From: Rhizophlyctis rosea
Taxonomy: Eukaryota > Chytridiomycota > Chytridiomycetes > Rhizophlyctidales > Rhizophlyctidaceae
NCBI GenBank assembly: GCA_027596075.1
Contig: JADGJC010000279.1
Span: 1 to 55,395 of the forward strand
DNA length: 55,395 nt
Direction of reading: 5' to 3'
Each line of letters begins with the position of its first letter. Position 1 is the first letter of the stretch. Under the pieces are notes generated by a model. It made no database searches. It saw only the letters and a program-made list of their open reading frames with translations, and was not told where the DNA came from. Positions 32,983 through 43,985 of this stretch are shown here, one piece after another. A program made the translations under genes and the position numbers.

Positions 32983-34487
32983 CTACGGCCAACCCAACTC
33001 CTCCCGCAACCACCCCACGAACGCAACCCAATCTTCGTCCATATCCATAAACACACCTCCGAACAACGCTTCCGCCGTATCACACATACTCTTCTCCCCA
33101 TACCAAGGGAACAAATTCCCAAATCCCAACGCTCCAGCATACGCCGCCAACGGGCCCCTTGCCACCTCTCTATTGACCGCAAGACTTACGGGACCAGACA
33201 GAAGAGGATTTTGGTTTCGGGCGATAGCGTCGTTGTAGTGAACGATGGCACACGCGACGCCGGCGACGGCGTCTCCGAGGAATTCTGCCCGCTCAAAAGG
33301 GAGGGATCCATGTTCAAAGGCGACGTAGAAATGCCTTCTGCGACGGGAAGTGTAGTTAGTGGCTGTGCGGATGAGTGGGTGCGAGGTGGGCTATGTGATT
33401 GTACTGCTCAGAGGCCGCAAAAGCGGACTTGGCAGTGGGATCACAATGCCCAACGCCTGTGCCACCGCAAACGCTTCGGGGACGCCGCAGTTGATGACAA
33501 TGAAGCCAAGTAAGGCAAAGAGCACGAGATCGAGGCGGGTTATCATCGATTGGGTGAACAGAAGACCCCCAGAATGACGGATTTGATCGAATCGGATGCG
33601 AAAAGGAAGGAGGTGGTGCACGTTGCCGTTGATGGCATTGGCAATCACTCTTGAGCTTTCCCGTTCGTGGTCGACGTAGTCGGACAGATGTTCTGGGTCC
33701 CCTGTTGGAAGGATGTGTAGAGCGGCGAAGACTTGGACCGCCTTGTGGGTTTGCCAACCAACAGCCCCCGTTAATGTCATCGTATCCTGTGCTTGGGCCG
33801 CACTCAGATGAATGGCAAGCTGTTGGATTTGAGCAGCGGCAAGAGGTAATGCCCAGGTTTCACAGCATAGGTGATGCAGGTAGGTTTGCGACATATAAGT
33901 CTTCAGCAATCTGAGTGAGCGGATGGCCACGGGGAAGGTATGAAGTAGTACCCAGGCTATTGGAAGCTGTTCAATAAGAACAGAGGCGAGCTTTTGCAAG
34001 GATCTCGTGGCAAGTGTGTGTCCCCAATTTTATGTGATTTGTCGTGGTCCATATAAAGTGCAAACAGGACTATTGCTATCGCTCATATGTGTGACATGAA
34101 GGAGGTTGGTCTGCCATTTTTTGCCCTGTGGTACGCGCAGAATGGTACCCGCCCTTGGGAAAAGGCGCGAGGGCTGGGAAGTTGCGTGAAGATGGCGGTA
34201 GCAAAAGATGCATCCAGGGCCCAACCGCCGTTTCGGCGTGTGAGGATGCCGAGACGAAGTTGGTTTGCGGAAGGTGGCGTGGTTGGCATCAGGACGTCGA
34301 ATAGGGCCAAAAGCCTAGCAGATGCCGTCAAAAACGTAGTGATCGCGGCATCGGTCAGGACGAGAGAGAATGAAGCAGCGACTACAGGAGGTACTGGAAC
34401 ATCCGCATGACATATGATAAGGCACCAGCAGAACGTCAACGTTCTGAACGACGCGTCAGAGACGGGGTACAGCTCGTACTTGGTCAT
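32983..34487 (-). CDS. RNase III-domain protein resembling the C-terminal half of a Dicer, no helicase
   Basis: Three minus-strand segments join. The first (ATG at 34487) has PPVVAASFSLVLTDAAITTF, then a GTACCA donor near 34140. The second (about 33400-33985) ends MITRLDLVLFALLGF, then LGIVIPLPSPLLRPLSS. A 42-base intron (GTACAA to CACAG) leads to the third, with FERAEFLGDAVAGVACAI and MCDTAEALFGGVFMD, ending at the stop 32983-32985. FERAEFLGDAV and CDTAEALFGGVFMD hold the acidic residues of the RNase III active site (E, E, D and then D, E). The helix before the domain and the ending FVGWLREELGW resemble Dicer RNase IIIa. No helicase, second RNase III domain or dsRNA-binding domain is visible. 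It may be a mini-Dicer, a standalone RNase III or a gene remnant. The 42-base intron is unusually short. Confidence 0.55.
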
Positions 34488-34698
34488 CGTTGATCGCGTC
34501 AGGAGGGTTTATGAGAAACCTGAATGCGACAAGATGAGTGGGAAAGACCAGAAACCCCTTTGCCAGCCGAAAGCTGTCCGTCATCATATTTCACCGATCA
34601 GGCCTTGTCCGAATGTGTTGTCCTACCTGGATCGATCCAGCCGGTATGAATTCATTTAGGGCTCATCAAACGCGTCGCATCATGCCTAGTGTTCGCAA

Positions 34699-34775
34699 GT
34701 ACGACTGGCGGAGTCAGTTGTAGCGCCCGTCAAACAACTTGAGCTCACGGGTTCAATCTGCGTCGGGGGCCTCTG
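34699..34775 (+). tRNA. tRNA-like element, degenerate
   Basis: An A-box-like sequence lies at 34706-34717 (TGGCGGAGTCAG) and a B-box-like sequence at 34750-34760 (GGTTCAATCTG), each close to consensus. A T-stem can form with one mismatch (ACGGG/TGCGT), and T7 and T6 runs follow at 34792-34798 and 34805-34810. The acceptor and anticodon arms do not pair convincingly, so no anticodon is given. It is probably a tRNA pseudogene or a tRNA-derived repeat. Confidence 0.25.
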
Positions 34776-35289
34776 ACGTCACCATCTACCATTTTTTTCG
34801 CTTGTTTTTTCTAATCGTTGCCTTACCGTATGTTTTTGTCCTTGCTTCATTGCCATTTTCATTTTCATTTGTCATTCCATTCCATACCAAATGACAAAAC
34901 AACATGACGAATGTAAGGTGATGTACTTGGCCCATACCCGACTTCAACAGATTGCACGGTAGCTGGGATAGGCGATGGTATTTTAATGGCTTTTCTCAAT
35001 TGACACCAAAGCATGTCCCCCGGGTTCTGGCAGCATAAGATCCCAGATCATAAAATTCATGACAACCCAATGTCCAGCCTATACACAACGCGGGGAGATA
35101 CCGCAACTGTATTGCATACACCAATACAAAATCCTCTCCTACATGAAAATCGCACCAGCCAAGCAACCCAAGGAAATTGATGAGAGTGCTTAAGCGAGGT
35201 CCCTCTTGCGGGTACCGTAGTGGGAGTTCCTGAAGAGAAGACACGATGAGCATAGTGATCAAGCAAATGTATTCCCAATGACGCTGAAC
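34776..35289. other. Intergenic, downstream of the uL3 gene
   Basis: AT-rich with T runs and short repeats of CATTTTCATTT near 34852-34874. No gene seen. Confidence 0.45.
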
Positions 35290-36642
35290 TTACTTCTCGG
35301 CAGCGGTTTGGAAGCGACCGTGACCGAACTTGGAGGAGGTGTCGATGAACTTGAGGGACACCTTCTCGAGAGCAGAGCGCTTGGAGTGGGTGAGGAGGGA
35401 CTTGCGGAGAGTGAGGACCCTCTTCTTAACACCGGGGGTGGAACCCTTGACCATGATCCAGTCCTCGTTAACGATACCGTAGTGGGGGAAGCCACCGAGA
35501 GGGGTAATGGTCTTTTGAGTAAGGTCGAACTCGGTGGAACCAGAGCCAGCGTCTCCGGCCTTGCCGACACGGTAGATCTTCTTGTTCATCTCGGTACGGT
35601 GGTGGTAACCGTCCTGACCGGCGCGGGGGACGGAGTACATGACACGGGAAGGATGCCAGGCACCGATACAAGCGACCTTGCGGAGACCCTTGTGGGTCTT
35701 GCGGGGAAGCTTCTTGGTACCCCAACGGGCGGTGACACCCTCGAAACCGTGACCCTTGGTGACACCGATGACGTCGATCATCTCGTCTTGCTCGAAGACA
35801 GAGGAGATGTCGATGGTCTTCTCAAAGTGCTCCTTGGCCCAGTTGACCTTAGCGGCAACGTCACCACCGTTAAGTTGGATTTCCATGACGTGGGCCTGAG
35901 TGGTAATTTAGATGTCAGCGTTTGTCGGGTAGCGCACGGAATGCGTCTCAACGAAAGATGTTCGTGATACATACCTTCTTCTGGCCAATCTTCACCTTAC
36001 GGATCTGAGTGTGGACGATGACACGGACGACCTGGCAGTACTTCTTGATGCGCTCGAGTTGTTGCTCAATGGGCTTGGCACCCTCGGTGTACTTCTTAGC
36101 GTACTTGGTGAAGGCCTTCCTCTTGGAGCGGTACCAGTTCTTGTAGAAGCGACGCTTGACTTCGTCACCCAAGTGCTCGGCCCACACGGTGGTGAGGGAG
36201 CGGAGACCGCGGGGAGTCTCGACGTAACCGACAACACCGACGACAACGATGGGGGGAGTCTCGATGACAGTGACGGCTTCGACGACCTCCTTCTTGTGCA
36301 TCTCTGAAAACACACACCACCCAACGTCAGAACTTCCCCTTGTAAATTCCACATTCAACATTTCAGCTACTCACTCGATCCAGGACGGTCGAGGTCACGG
36401 ACAATGTGGGTCATACCGGCCTTGTAGCCGAGGAAAGCGGTAAGGTGGACGGGCTTAGAGGGGTCGTCCTTGGGGAAGGACTTGCACTTTCCACGGTGCC
36501 TCCTTGCGCGCTTGCGCGGCAAGAAACCCAACGAACCCGTACGGGGGTGCTCGAACTTACGGTGCGACTGTGAATTATAAGAATATTAATTAGTGACTTT
36601 GACACGGTGATTTCGGAAGAATGCCTTTGTGTTTACGACCAT
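35290..36642 (-). CDS. RPL3: 60S ribosomal protein uL3 (RPL3)
   Basis: uL3 binds 25S rRNA near the peptidyl-transferase centre and is essential. Exon 1 is only the ATG (36640-36642), followed by an intron starting GTCGTA and ending TTCACAG. The protein then reads [73 protein letters not shown] and [20 protein letters not shown]. It goes on to [40 protein letters not shown], the [14 protein letters not shown] segment, [18 protein letters not shown] and [15 protein letters not shown], ending AAEK at 35290-35292. Every conserved block is present and the length (about 390 residues) is normal. Codon use is strongly biased towards C-ending codons, as expected for a highly expressed gene. It diverges from the V-ATPase subunit G gene. 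Confidence 0.98.
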
Positions 36643-37123
36643 TCCTGCCCCGTGTAGTGAAATTGCTTGTCCCCAATTCCACCACACCGAACAGTCAACA
36701 GCCGCCTCCACACACTCCAGCCCAAAGCATAGCACTCTTCGCACAGAACCAACACCCACCATCTTTTCTCGCCGCCCAAAGGGATGTCAATGGGGGATGA
36801 AGAAGGAGAGGAGGAGCAAACAAACTCGTCGGGGTCCTCTGTTATTTTGGGTTGGTTTTGCCCAAGGGCTTTTTTCTTGCTGGGCTGAGCTTCGTGGCGC
36901 AGATACAAGCCTCCTTAACGCGTGTTGACAATGTATAATTAAGCAGCGTATCAAGGCGCCACGGAGAATAGCTCCCCGGTTAGCGCGTCACCAGCTGCAC
37001 CCTTGCATCCATTCAATCGCGTCAGACAAGAGCGACCTGAACTTCCCATCACCAACACACTCTCTTTCGAACACCAGGCCATAATACATTCGCGACGAAC
37101 TATACAACTTTTCCAGTAAAATA
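36643..37123. promoter_or_regulatory. Divergent promoter region, uL3 / V-ATPase G
   Basis: 481 bases lie between the two start codons. A TATA-like TGTATAATTAAG lies at 36931-36942. Transcription factor sites were not identified, and the promoter role rests on position. Confidence 0.4.
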
Positions 37124-37789
37124 ATGGTGAGTTCGGTGCAATGGTTGTATCAGCTCATACCGCACCATTCGTGTTGCTTACCCACCAACCCACAACCCTC
37201 ATAGGCCGCCAGCAACCAAGGCATTCAGACCCTTCTCGAGGCCGAGAAAGAAAGCTCGAAGATTGTAACCAAAGCGCGACAATGTAGGGCATACCACCAG
37301 TGAGAGATTGTGGAGGCTCTTGACCTGAGTCTATGCCCACCACCGTACTTCCGCTGAAACCGGTACACTTCCCCACAGACCGCGTCCAGCGCCTAAAGGA
37401 CGCACGAACAGAAGCCGCAAAGGACGTCGAAGCCCTGAAGGCTGATAAGAACAAAGAATTCGCAGGATTTGAAAAGCAGGTAAAATCATGCCCAAAACCG
37501 TTCTAAAGCTACCACACGTTTCTAACAATTATCAAAAATCAGTTCAGTGGCACGTCAGACGACACTTTCGCCAGAGTGAACCAGGAGACAGAGCAAAGAT
37601 TGGTCGAGGTGCGACAGGCGTATGAGAAGAACAAGGAGTTGGTGATTGAGAGATTATTGGCGGGGATCACCAATGTGCACCCTAAGGTATCCATCAGATC
37701 TGATTTTATCATTGCTTCATCGTTTCATGCCCTAATTCTTGTCCTACCAGCCTCATCCCAACGCACCAAAAGCCAAAACCGCAGCTTAA
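37124..37789 (+). CDS. VMA10: V-type proton ATPase subunit G
   Basis: Subunit G pairs with subunit E to form the peripheral stalks of the vacuolar H+-ATPase. Exon 1 is just the ATG (37124-37126), with a perfect GTGAGT donor right after it. The next exon reads AASNQGIQTLLEAEKESSKI, the conserved N-terminus of the family. Then follow RVQRLKDARTEAAKDVEALK, NKEFAGFEKQFSGTSDD, NQETEQRLVEVRQAYEKNK and VIERLLAGITNVHPKPHPN, ending KAKTAA at 37787-37789. The protein is a long charged helix of about 118 residues, as usual for the family. Five exons with short introns. It diverges from uL3, which also starts with an ATG-only exon. Confidence 0.96.
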
Positions 37790-38022
37790 AAAGTTTCACA
37801 TTGCGAGTTTTCTGTTTATTGAAGTCCATTAGGATATTTACAATTGTTAGGCTTCTTTACTGCTGGCACAAGCCCGTGGTTATTCCCCTTATGCTACACC
37901 CTCAAACGTCGAACCTCCATGAGAGTTTATTGTAGCATTTGAATCACATCCCCCAAATTATTGACATCCGGTTGGCGAACCCTCTCCTGAAAGAATCGTT
38001 CAAGATTTGCATCAATGAGTCA

Positions 38023-40020
38023 CTATTTTGCTCCACATCCAAAGAACACCACATCACTCACATTCCACTCCCCAACCGTCCTCTCATCCCCTTCAACAGC
38101 AACAATCTCCATTCCAAATATCCCACTAACCGGATACTCCCCCGAAAGCTGCACAATCAGCGCCTTCCCACTCGCCTCGTTCTGCAGCGTCAATTCCCCA
38201 CGTTCCGGATCGTACAGAATGCCCTCATGCTGCTGCGACAGCTCGTCCATTTCCCGGTCCCGCTGGATTGCCGTCCGCAGGTAGTTGGGGACTTCTCGGA
38301 CAACGTACGCCACTTGGTCGTCCAGTTTGGTGAAGTAGGTGTGGGCGGTGGTGAGGATGCTTTCGAGGGGGCATCTGCTGTCGTCACACTTTTCGAGTTC
38401 ATTGTCAGAGGGTTCATTTACGGATTGCAATTTGATGTGTAAACGTGCCCCTACCGTAGCCGACATATTCCATCCATTTGCAGCATTTGTCGGCGGGGAA
38501 AGCAGGAGATCCAGTCGACACTCGTTATGCTTATCCAACTGATAAACGATCTCCATCTGCGTTGTGCTCGGATGTCGTATCTCCTTGATGCCTTGTATCT
38601 GCTTCAGCAATGCGCTCTGTGTCTTGTACCTGGAAGAACGGCCACTTGAGTTGGTTATAGATGTCAACGCGATACGATTCCCCAATGTACCATCGGCCAA
38701 GTTCCTCCGCCTTCGGGTCCGTTTTGCTCGCTTGTTTGCAGGTCTCTTCCGCGTTAGCTTCCGCCTCTTCCTTTTTGGCGTTAAGTTCATGTATGTCATT
38801 CTCGAGCGTCGATATCACATTCCGCTTTTCTGATAACATTGTTTTGTACTTTTCGATCTCGCTCTCCAATTCCTTGAGCTTCTGGTGCTGTGGCCAATAT
38901 GTGTCGGGGTCAGGTATATTTTGGATGTTGAATGATTTGAAACAGCCTCAACAAACCTGTTCTTCATGCCGTGCCCGTTCTGCCAAAAGTGCTTCCTATG
39001 ACATTGTCAGCATGTGATGAATATTTGCGAAGGTGACAATACTCACGCTTTCGACCAGAGGGATGACCCGTTGTTCGTTCAGTTGTGCTTCCTGCATCAA
39101 GAGGTCATAAGACATGATCACGAGTTCTAGACTCAATTTGACGACTCACTAGCTGAGCATATCTTCTCGAGTTTTCTGTCGCGGCGTGAAAGCGTTGGGC
39201 CATTTTGTTGTATCCTATGCGTTTGCCGCTCCTTCAGGTCAGTATCGGTCTACATCATTGACGGCTACCATCCCAAACCTTCGTGTGTAGTCTCAATCAG
39301 CGTCTCAACATGTTTTTGAGAAGCCTGCGCTCTCGTTTTCGTTTCTTTCAAAAGCTTTTTCGCTTCGAGTGTTCTTTCCTCTGTCAGACCCTGATGAGCA
39401 CCTGGTAAACCAGAACGTATCAAGGGAAAAAAGCATACCCATCATGGCTGCTGTTTCTTCATCTGCCACATCCGGTGGTAATCTCAAAATCTTCTTAACA
39501 AACGTATCCTTCGTATCCAGTTCCAAATGGTTCCACTTCAACTTCGAAAACAGTTCCTAGTTGCATAACGCGTGTTGGATCAGAGCATGATCAAACATAA
39601 TTGACGCGTGAATGAAGTGAGCTTCCCACCTTGTGGAACTTCAGCTCCGCTTCCACCATGTGCGGCTGTGCACGAAGAAGTGACTGGATATCAATTTGCA
39701 CAGTCCGGTCGTCGTCTGGGAACGTTTCACCACGGCCGGGTGCCCCTTCGCCGCCTTCGGCGCTTTCGTCATACCGAGCGTGGAATTTGGCGCGAGACTG
39801 CTGGAAGTAGTATTCCGTCTGTGCCCATTTTTGTGCTAGTCTGTAAGCCAAACGCGCATAGGTCAGACACTGTGATGGGGGTTTTCGCCTCCAGTACGCA
39901 GGTGACTTACGAAGTGATCTCGTCTACGCAAGGAGTGCCAGGGCGAGAGTTTTCGGGCGTGGTCTCGGTGGAGTACTGTACACCCCACTGCGCATTTGTT
40001 GGCTCGTTTCCTGCTAACAT
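38023..40020 (-). CDS. Coiled-coil protein, probable kinetochore Sos7/Kre28/ZWINT-like
   Basis: Minus-strand exons assemble from the ATG at 40020 (MLAGNEPTNAQWGVQ) to the TAG at 38023-38025. The second exon (SLAQKWAQTEYYFQQSRAKF) leads to ELKFHKELFSKLKWNHLE then LDTKDTFVKKILRLPPD, which recalls the N-terminal signature of fungal Sos7 proteins. A long coiled coil follows (LIETTHEGYNKMAQRF, LEAQLNEQRVIPLVESEALL, LENDIHELNAKKEEAEANAE). The C-terminal exon has a globular, beta-rich segment (LTLQNEASGKALIVQLSGEY) that could be an RWD domain. In yeasts Sos7/Kre28 binds Spc7/Spc105 at the outer kinetochore. I am confident of the gene but only moderately so of the family; one intron near 38690 has alternative donors. 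The start lies 247 bases from the divergent rsmH gene. Confidence 0.65.
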
Positions 40021-40267
40021 TGTGCAGTCGCAACTGAAGACCGAGGGACAAGGTATCGGGCGATGGGAATTGTGGTGGAGGAAGCATAAAGCCAAAGGCG
40101 TGTGGGAAACTTGGAGAAGTCTAGGTAGCTTGTCCGAAGTCGTGGACTCTGCAGATGCAATGTGGCTTGCAATGTGGCTTGTTTACAACCTGTGTCATAT
40201 TTTTGGTGTCTTCTCGACCCGCGCGACTTGCCCTTGGACATCTTTTCCTCTATGGCAATATTCAACA

Positions 40268-42454
40268 ATGCCTGCTCTACGACACCTGAACCGTGGTGTC
40301 TCTCACCTCGCTGTCCTCGCACGGAGTCCTTCAAGTAAATGCACGGCCTTACGATTTCCGAGTACCGAGACCGCCAAACCCGCACACATACCCGTCCTCC
40401 TGGACGAAGCTATGGAATATTTGGGAATGCCTGTAGGACGAGGACGAAAGAGGCAAAAGGGCCTGCAAAAGGAACAGAAGCAGTCTCTTCTCTTTTGCGA
40501 TGCAACTTTTGGAAACGGTGGATATACGAGAAGAATGCTCGGTGCGTACAATATGGCGCGGAGATCGAATGCCGAGCGGAGCACCTCCCAGCGAACAACT
40601 CTGACGAGCTAAATTGCAACATTGTGCAGACACTTTCAACTGTCGTGTAATAGCATTGGATCAAGATCCACATGCGTTGCAACGTGCGAAGTTGCTATCT
40701 GAGGAAGAGCAATACCGGTGCGTTAATGACAGACGAAGTCCATATCGGTGAACTTGGGCACTAACAATTTTATTCATCGCCTGTGCAGGGGACGAGTCCT
40801 TCCTGTCTTTGGGAAGGTGAGAAAGTTTGGACGAAAGGTTCTACAATCCTTCTCACATCATTTCTCGGAATAGTTTGGTGATCTACCTAATCTGCTGCAG
40901 AGGGAACTCAATCTGAGGTATGATTTGCAATGGTTGCTGGAAGCGCGGTGTCATATTGAGCAAACGATCATGCGTAGCGGGCAGTGTCTAGACGGGATAC
41001 TGTTTGATATTGGTGTCTCCACCAATCAGCTGGAAGATAATAATCGAGGATTCTCGTTGCGGCTGGATGGACCATTAGGTACATTGCGTCTTTTCATTAC
41101 AAGTTCTTGCGCAAGTTCGCTCACCAAGTTTGTTCGCAAGACATGAGAATGGGATCGCTAGGCGGAAATGCCGGCGAAGTAGGACCCGTCAGTACTGCTA
41201 AAGTAGAAATCAAGCGGAGTATCACAGCGGAAGCCGTTGTAAATAGTGGGTGTCGGCAAACCCATGGTTTCCCTAGATCACAGCAAACTGATTAACAACG
41301 TAGACTTTTCGGAAGAGGAGCTGGCAAACATAATATTGACGGTGAGTGCACATGCCATTCTTCATGTCGACTCAGCGCTCTCATTCAGGTCATGCATCCT
41401 CAGTACGGGGAAGACAGACAGAGTCGGAAAATAGCTCGCGAAATCGTCGGTGCACGACAGTTGGGTCCGATTCATACGACCCGTCAATTGGCGGATATTG
41501 TAGTGAAAGCAAAGGGGTTTCCTAAGGATGCGGTGTTCCGTGGTGGTCGACCGCATCCGGCTATTCAAACGTATGTGCTTTCGCATCCACTTTGTTTGTC
41601 CTTTGATTTTCATGAATTTACATCTACTACACAGCTTTCAAAGGTGTGTAAACGCAATATGCTGAAAAAACGGACTACATGGAGAACTTACATACTCAAT
41701 CTCCGTTCTGGATTCAGTCTCCGCATTTTCATTAATGATGAGGTAATGAACATCACAATGGCAATCTTGCAAGCCATCATTAACCATCCTTTCCAGCTCA
41801 ACGAACTCCGACGCGGTCTCCACGCCGCCGAACACCTACTCAAACCCGGCGGCCGCTGCATAGTCGTAACATTCCACTCCCTAGAAGACCGCATCGCAAA
41901 ACGCTTTTTCAAATTCGCGAGCGGAACAGAGAAAGGACTCATGGTGCCCGATTGGCAAGAATGGCAACAGGAGAAGAAGGACTTTTTTGTCGGGCAACAG
42001 AAGAAGAACCCTGCTTTGAAGATGGCGGCGGCGTTGAGTGAGGATGCAAAGAGCATTGAGAAGGAGACGTTGAGGATGAAGCATCATAATAAGACGAGGA
42101 AGGTTTGGAAGGAGCAGGTGACGGATATGGGGAGTTTGTTCCCGGAGTATGGGTATGAGGATGAGGAGGAGGGTAGTTTGCCGTCTTTTGAGATTTTGAC
42201 GAAGAAGACTGGTACGGGAGTTTGTGTTTTTTGTATCCCTGAGGATCGATGTGTTGACGCTACTCGCACCATTCAGTGGAAGCAACATATGAAGAAGTCA
42301 CGGCTAATCCCAGATCAAGGTGAGATATATGAAGATGGGGGCTCTATCCGATGGCCCATCCATCACATTGACATTTCATTCTATCGCAATCTACAGATCC
42401 GCAAAACTAAGAGCCGCAGTGCGAACGGCCCATCCAGCATTATCTGTCATCTAA
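40268..42454 (+). CDS. rsmH: RsmH/METTL15-type rRNA N4-cytidine methyltransferase, mitochondrial
   Basis: Bacterial RsmH methylates N4 of C1402 in 16S rRNA using SAM; eukaryotic METTL15 does the same in mitochondrial small-subunit rRNA. From the ATG at 40268 the N-terminus is basic (MPALRHLNRGVSHLAVLARS), suggesting mitochondrial import. It then has HIPVLLDEAMEYL, the SAM-site CDATFGNGGYTRRML, VIALDQDPHALQRAK, LDGILFDIGVSTNQL, GFSLRLDGPLDMRM, FSEEELANIILTYGEDRQSR, IARAI-like KIAREIVGARQ, HPAIQTFQSLRIFINDE, LKPGGRCIVVTFHSLEDRI and NPRSRSAKLRAAVRT, ending HPALSVI at 42452-42454. About ten short introns interrupt it; nearly all junctions restore the family sequence, but the one near 41235-41290 is uncertain. 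It ends 38 bases from the convergent MORN5 gene. Confidence 0.95.
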
Positions 42455-42492
42455 TTCTTTCCTCCAACCTGACCCAATAAAGCGAACAAACG

Positions 42493-43425
42493 TTATTTCG
42501 AATGTTCATCCGCGCTCTCATCCGTCCAATCTCCCGGATCCGTAAGGACCACTTCCCCGATTCGACAAAAGCTACATAGCAGAATAAGCGGAACCCGGTG
42601 AGAAATTTGTCACGAAGACCGCGACTTCCACCGATCGGATAATAATTCCGAGGTACAACATACCCCAATATCCACTGCTTCTCCTCATCACCTGGTTGTC
42701 GCAGCATTTGGCCTGTATATGTATATACTATGCCGTCGTCGGGGTTGAAATAGCCGTCTCCAACATCGTATGTGCCGATGGGGATTGTGGGTGGACCGGA
42801 TGGGTCGTTGCTTAGTTGGGGTTCTCCTGTTGGGAGGGAAGCATGTGTTGGATCGAGTGACGGATGATAGAAAGTGATAAATAGTGGCGCCGATATTCCC
42901 TGTACCTGGTCTAAATCCATTTACGCGTTCGGTGTAGAATCGTCTATCTAGTTCTGTACAGTAGTCCCATTGAGATGGGGCGTATTCTAGTCCGTCTTTG
43001 AATGTGTATAGGCCCTGTTGCAGTTTGATTTGGTTTGGTTGGAATGTTTGGCCCTTGCGTTTTCATATGTCAATGCAAAAATCACTTACCTGGACTGCGA
43101 GGCCATTTTCCCATCGTGCTTCGTATTTTCCTCCGTTTGTAAAGTGTATGGTGCCGTCGCCGTGGAATCTGAAGAAGGCATTATTGACGACAATTATCAC
43201 TTCTTGCGTTGCACTTTCCCATAAGATCAGCACTGCTCTGTACATACTGGCCATCCTTCAGTTCCCCTATATATACATTGCCGTTCGGAAATGTGTATTT
43301 CCCTTTCCCTTCGATTCTGTTGTATCCAATGCATGAGCCGACGCCTGTGATTGGATCTTAACGCGTGAAAAAGTATACCTGCCGTTTTTGCTCTCAGCTT
43401 CGAAGGGGGACCCGGCGAAGGCCAT
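42493..43425 (-). CDS. MORN5: MORN repeat-containing protein 5, ciliary/flagellar
   Basis: The ATG at 43425 opens MAFAGSPFEAESKNGR. After a 62-base intron come MORN repeats: IEGKGKYTFPNGNVYIGE, FHGDGTIHFTNGGKYEARW and GLYTFKDGLEYAPSQW. The region after the repeats, DYCTELDRRFYTERVNGF, then PTIPIGTYDVGDGYFNPDDG, then PGDEEKQWILG, matches animal MORN5 in order and spacing. The last exon ends ADEHSK at 42493-42495. MORN5 is known from motile cilia and sperm flagella. Its presence supports a flagellated zoospore stage in this fungus. It is divergent from the tubulin carboxypeptidase gene, 560 bases away, which would suit shared control. Confidence 0.9.
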
Positions 43426-43985
43426 TTTTCGGTGCAGAGAACGAGATGGAATGGGAGCGTGTTGAAGAGGTGGTGTCTTTATTTTGTCAGCGGCTATTTT
43501 TGAGACTAGGGATTTGTGAGCAAAATGATTAAGTTGGGGATGAAGGTCCGAAGCATGTGGTTGTGTTTTGGCCGGTGTGAGAAGTGCTGTTGATTATGGA
43601 CATGCTTCTGGAAGGTGTTGATGTCCGATAGTGTGTCGGACACCTTTGCGAAGCCCATCACATCTCTCTTCCTCGACCTCTAAGCAATCTACAGCGCTTT
43701 TGATCACCCTCCCTGTGATTTACCCTCCGCGAGGACCGAAATACATGTAAATGTGGTCGGCAGTTTGCCATTTGCTATCTACAAGAGCTGAACGAACTCG
43801 AACTCGAGATTTTGGACTGAATGCTGTGCCTCAGCAAAGTACGTCAGCAAACAAACCCTCCCTCTCCCCCTGGGCACATGGCACATGATGCCAGTCCTTC
43901 ATTCACCAACGTGCCTTCTCCTTCAATTCAGTTGTCGTCCATGGTATCCGAATTTCCGCACTGACAACTCAAAACGCGTTGTACC
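43426..43985. promoter_or_regulatory. Divergent promoter region, MORN5 / cytosolic carboxypeptidase
   Basis: 560 bases separate two genes linked to cilia or tubulin. It contains a perfect 7-base inverted repeat with a 7-base spacer at 43622-43642 (TGTCCGA and TCGGACA), a possible factor site. No clear RFX X-box was found by eye. Confidence 0.4.

Noticed and set aside
38023..40020. Assignment as Spc7/KNL1
   Set aside because: The coiled coil and C-terminal domain are compatible, but the N-terminal signature fits Sos7 better and no MELT-type repeats are visible.
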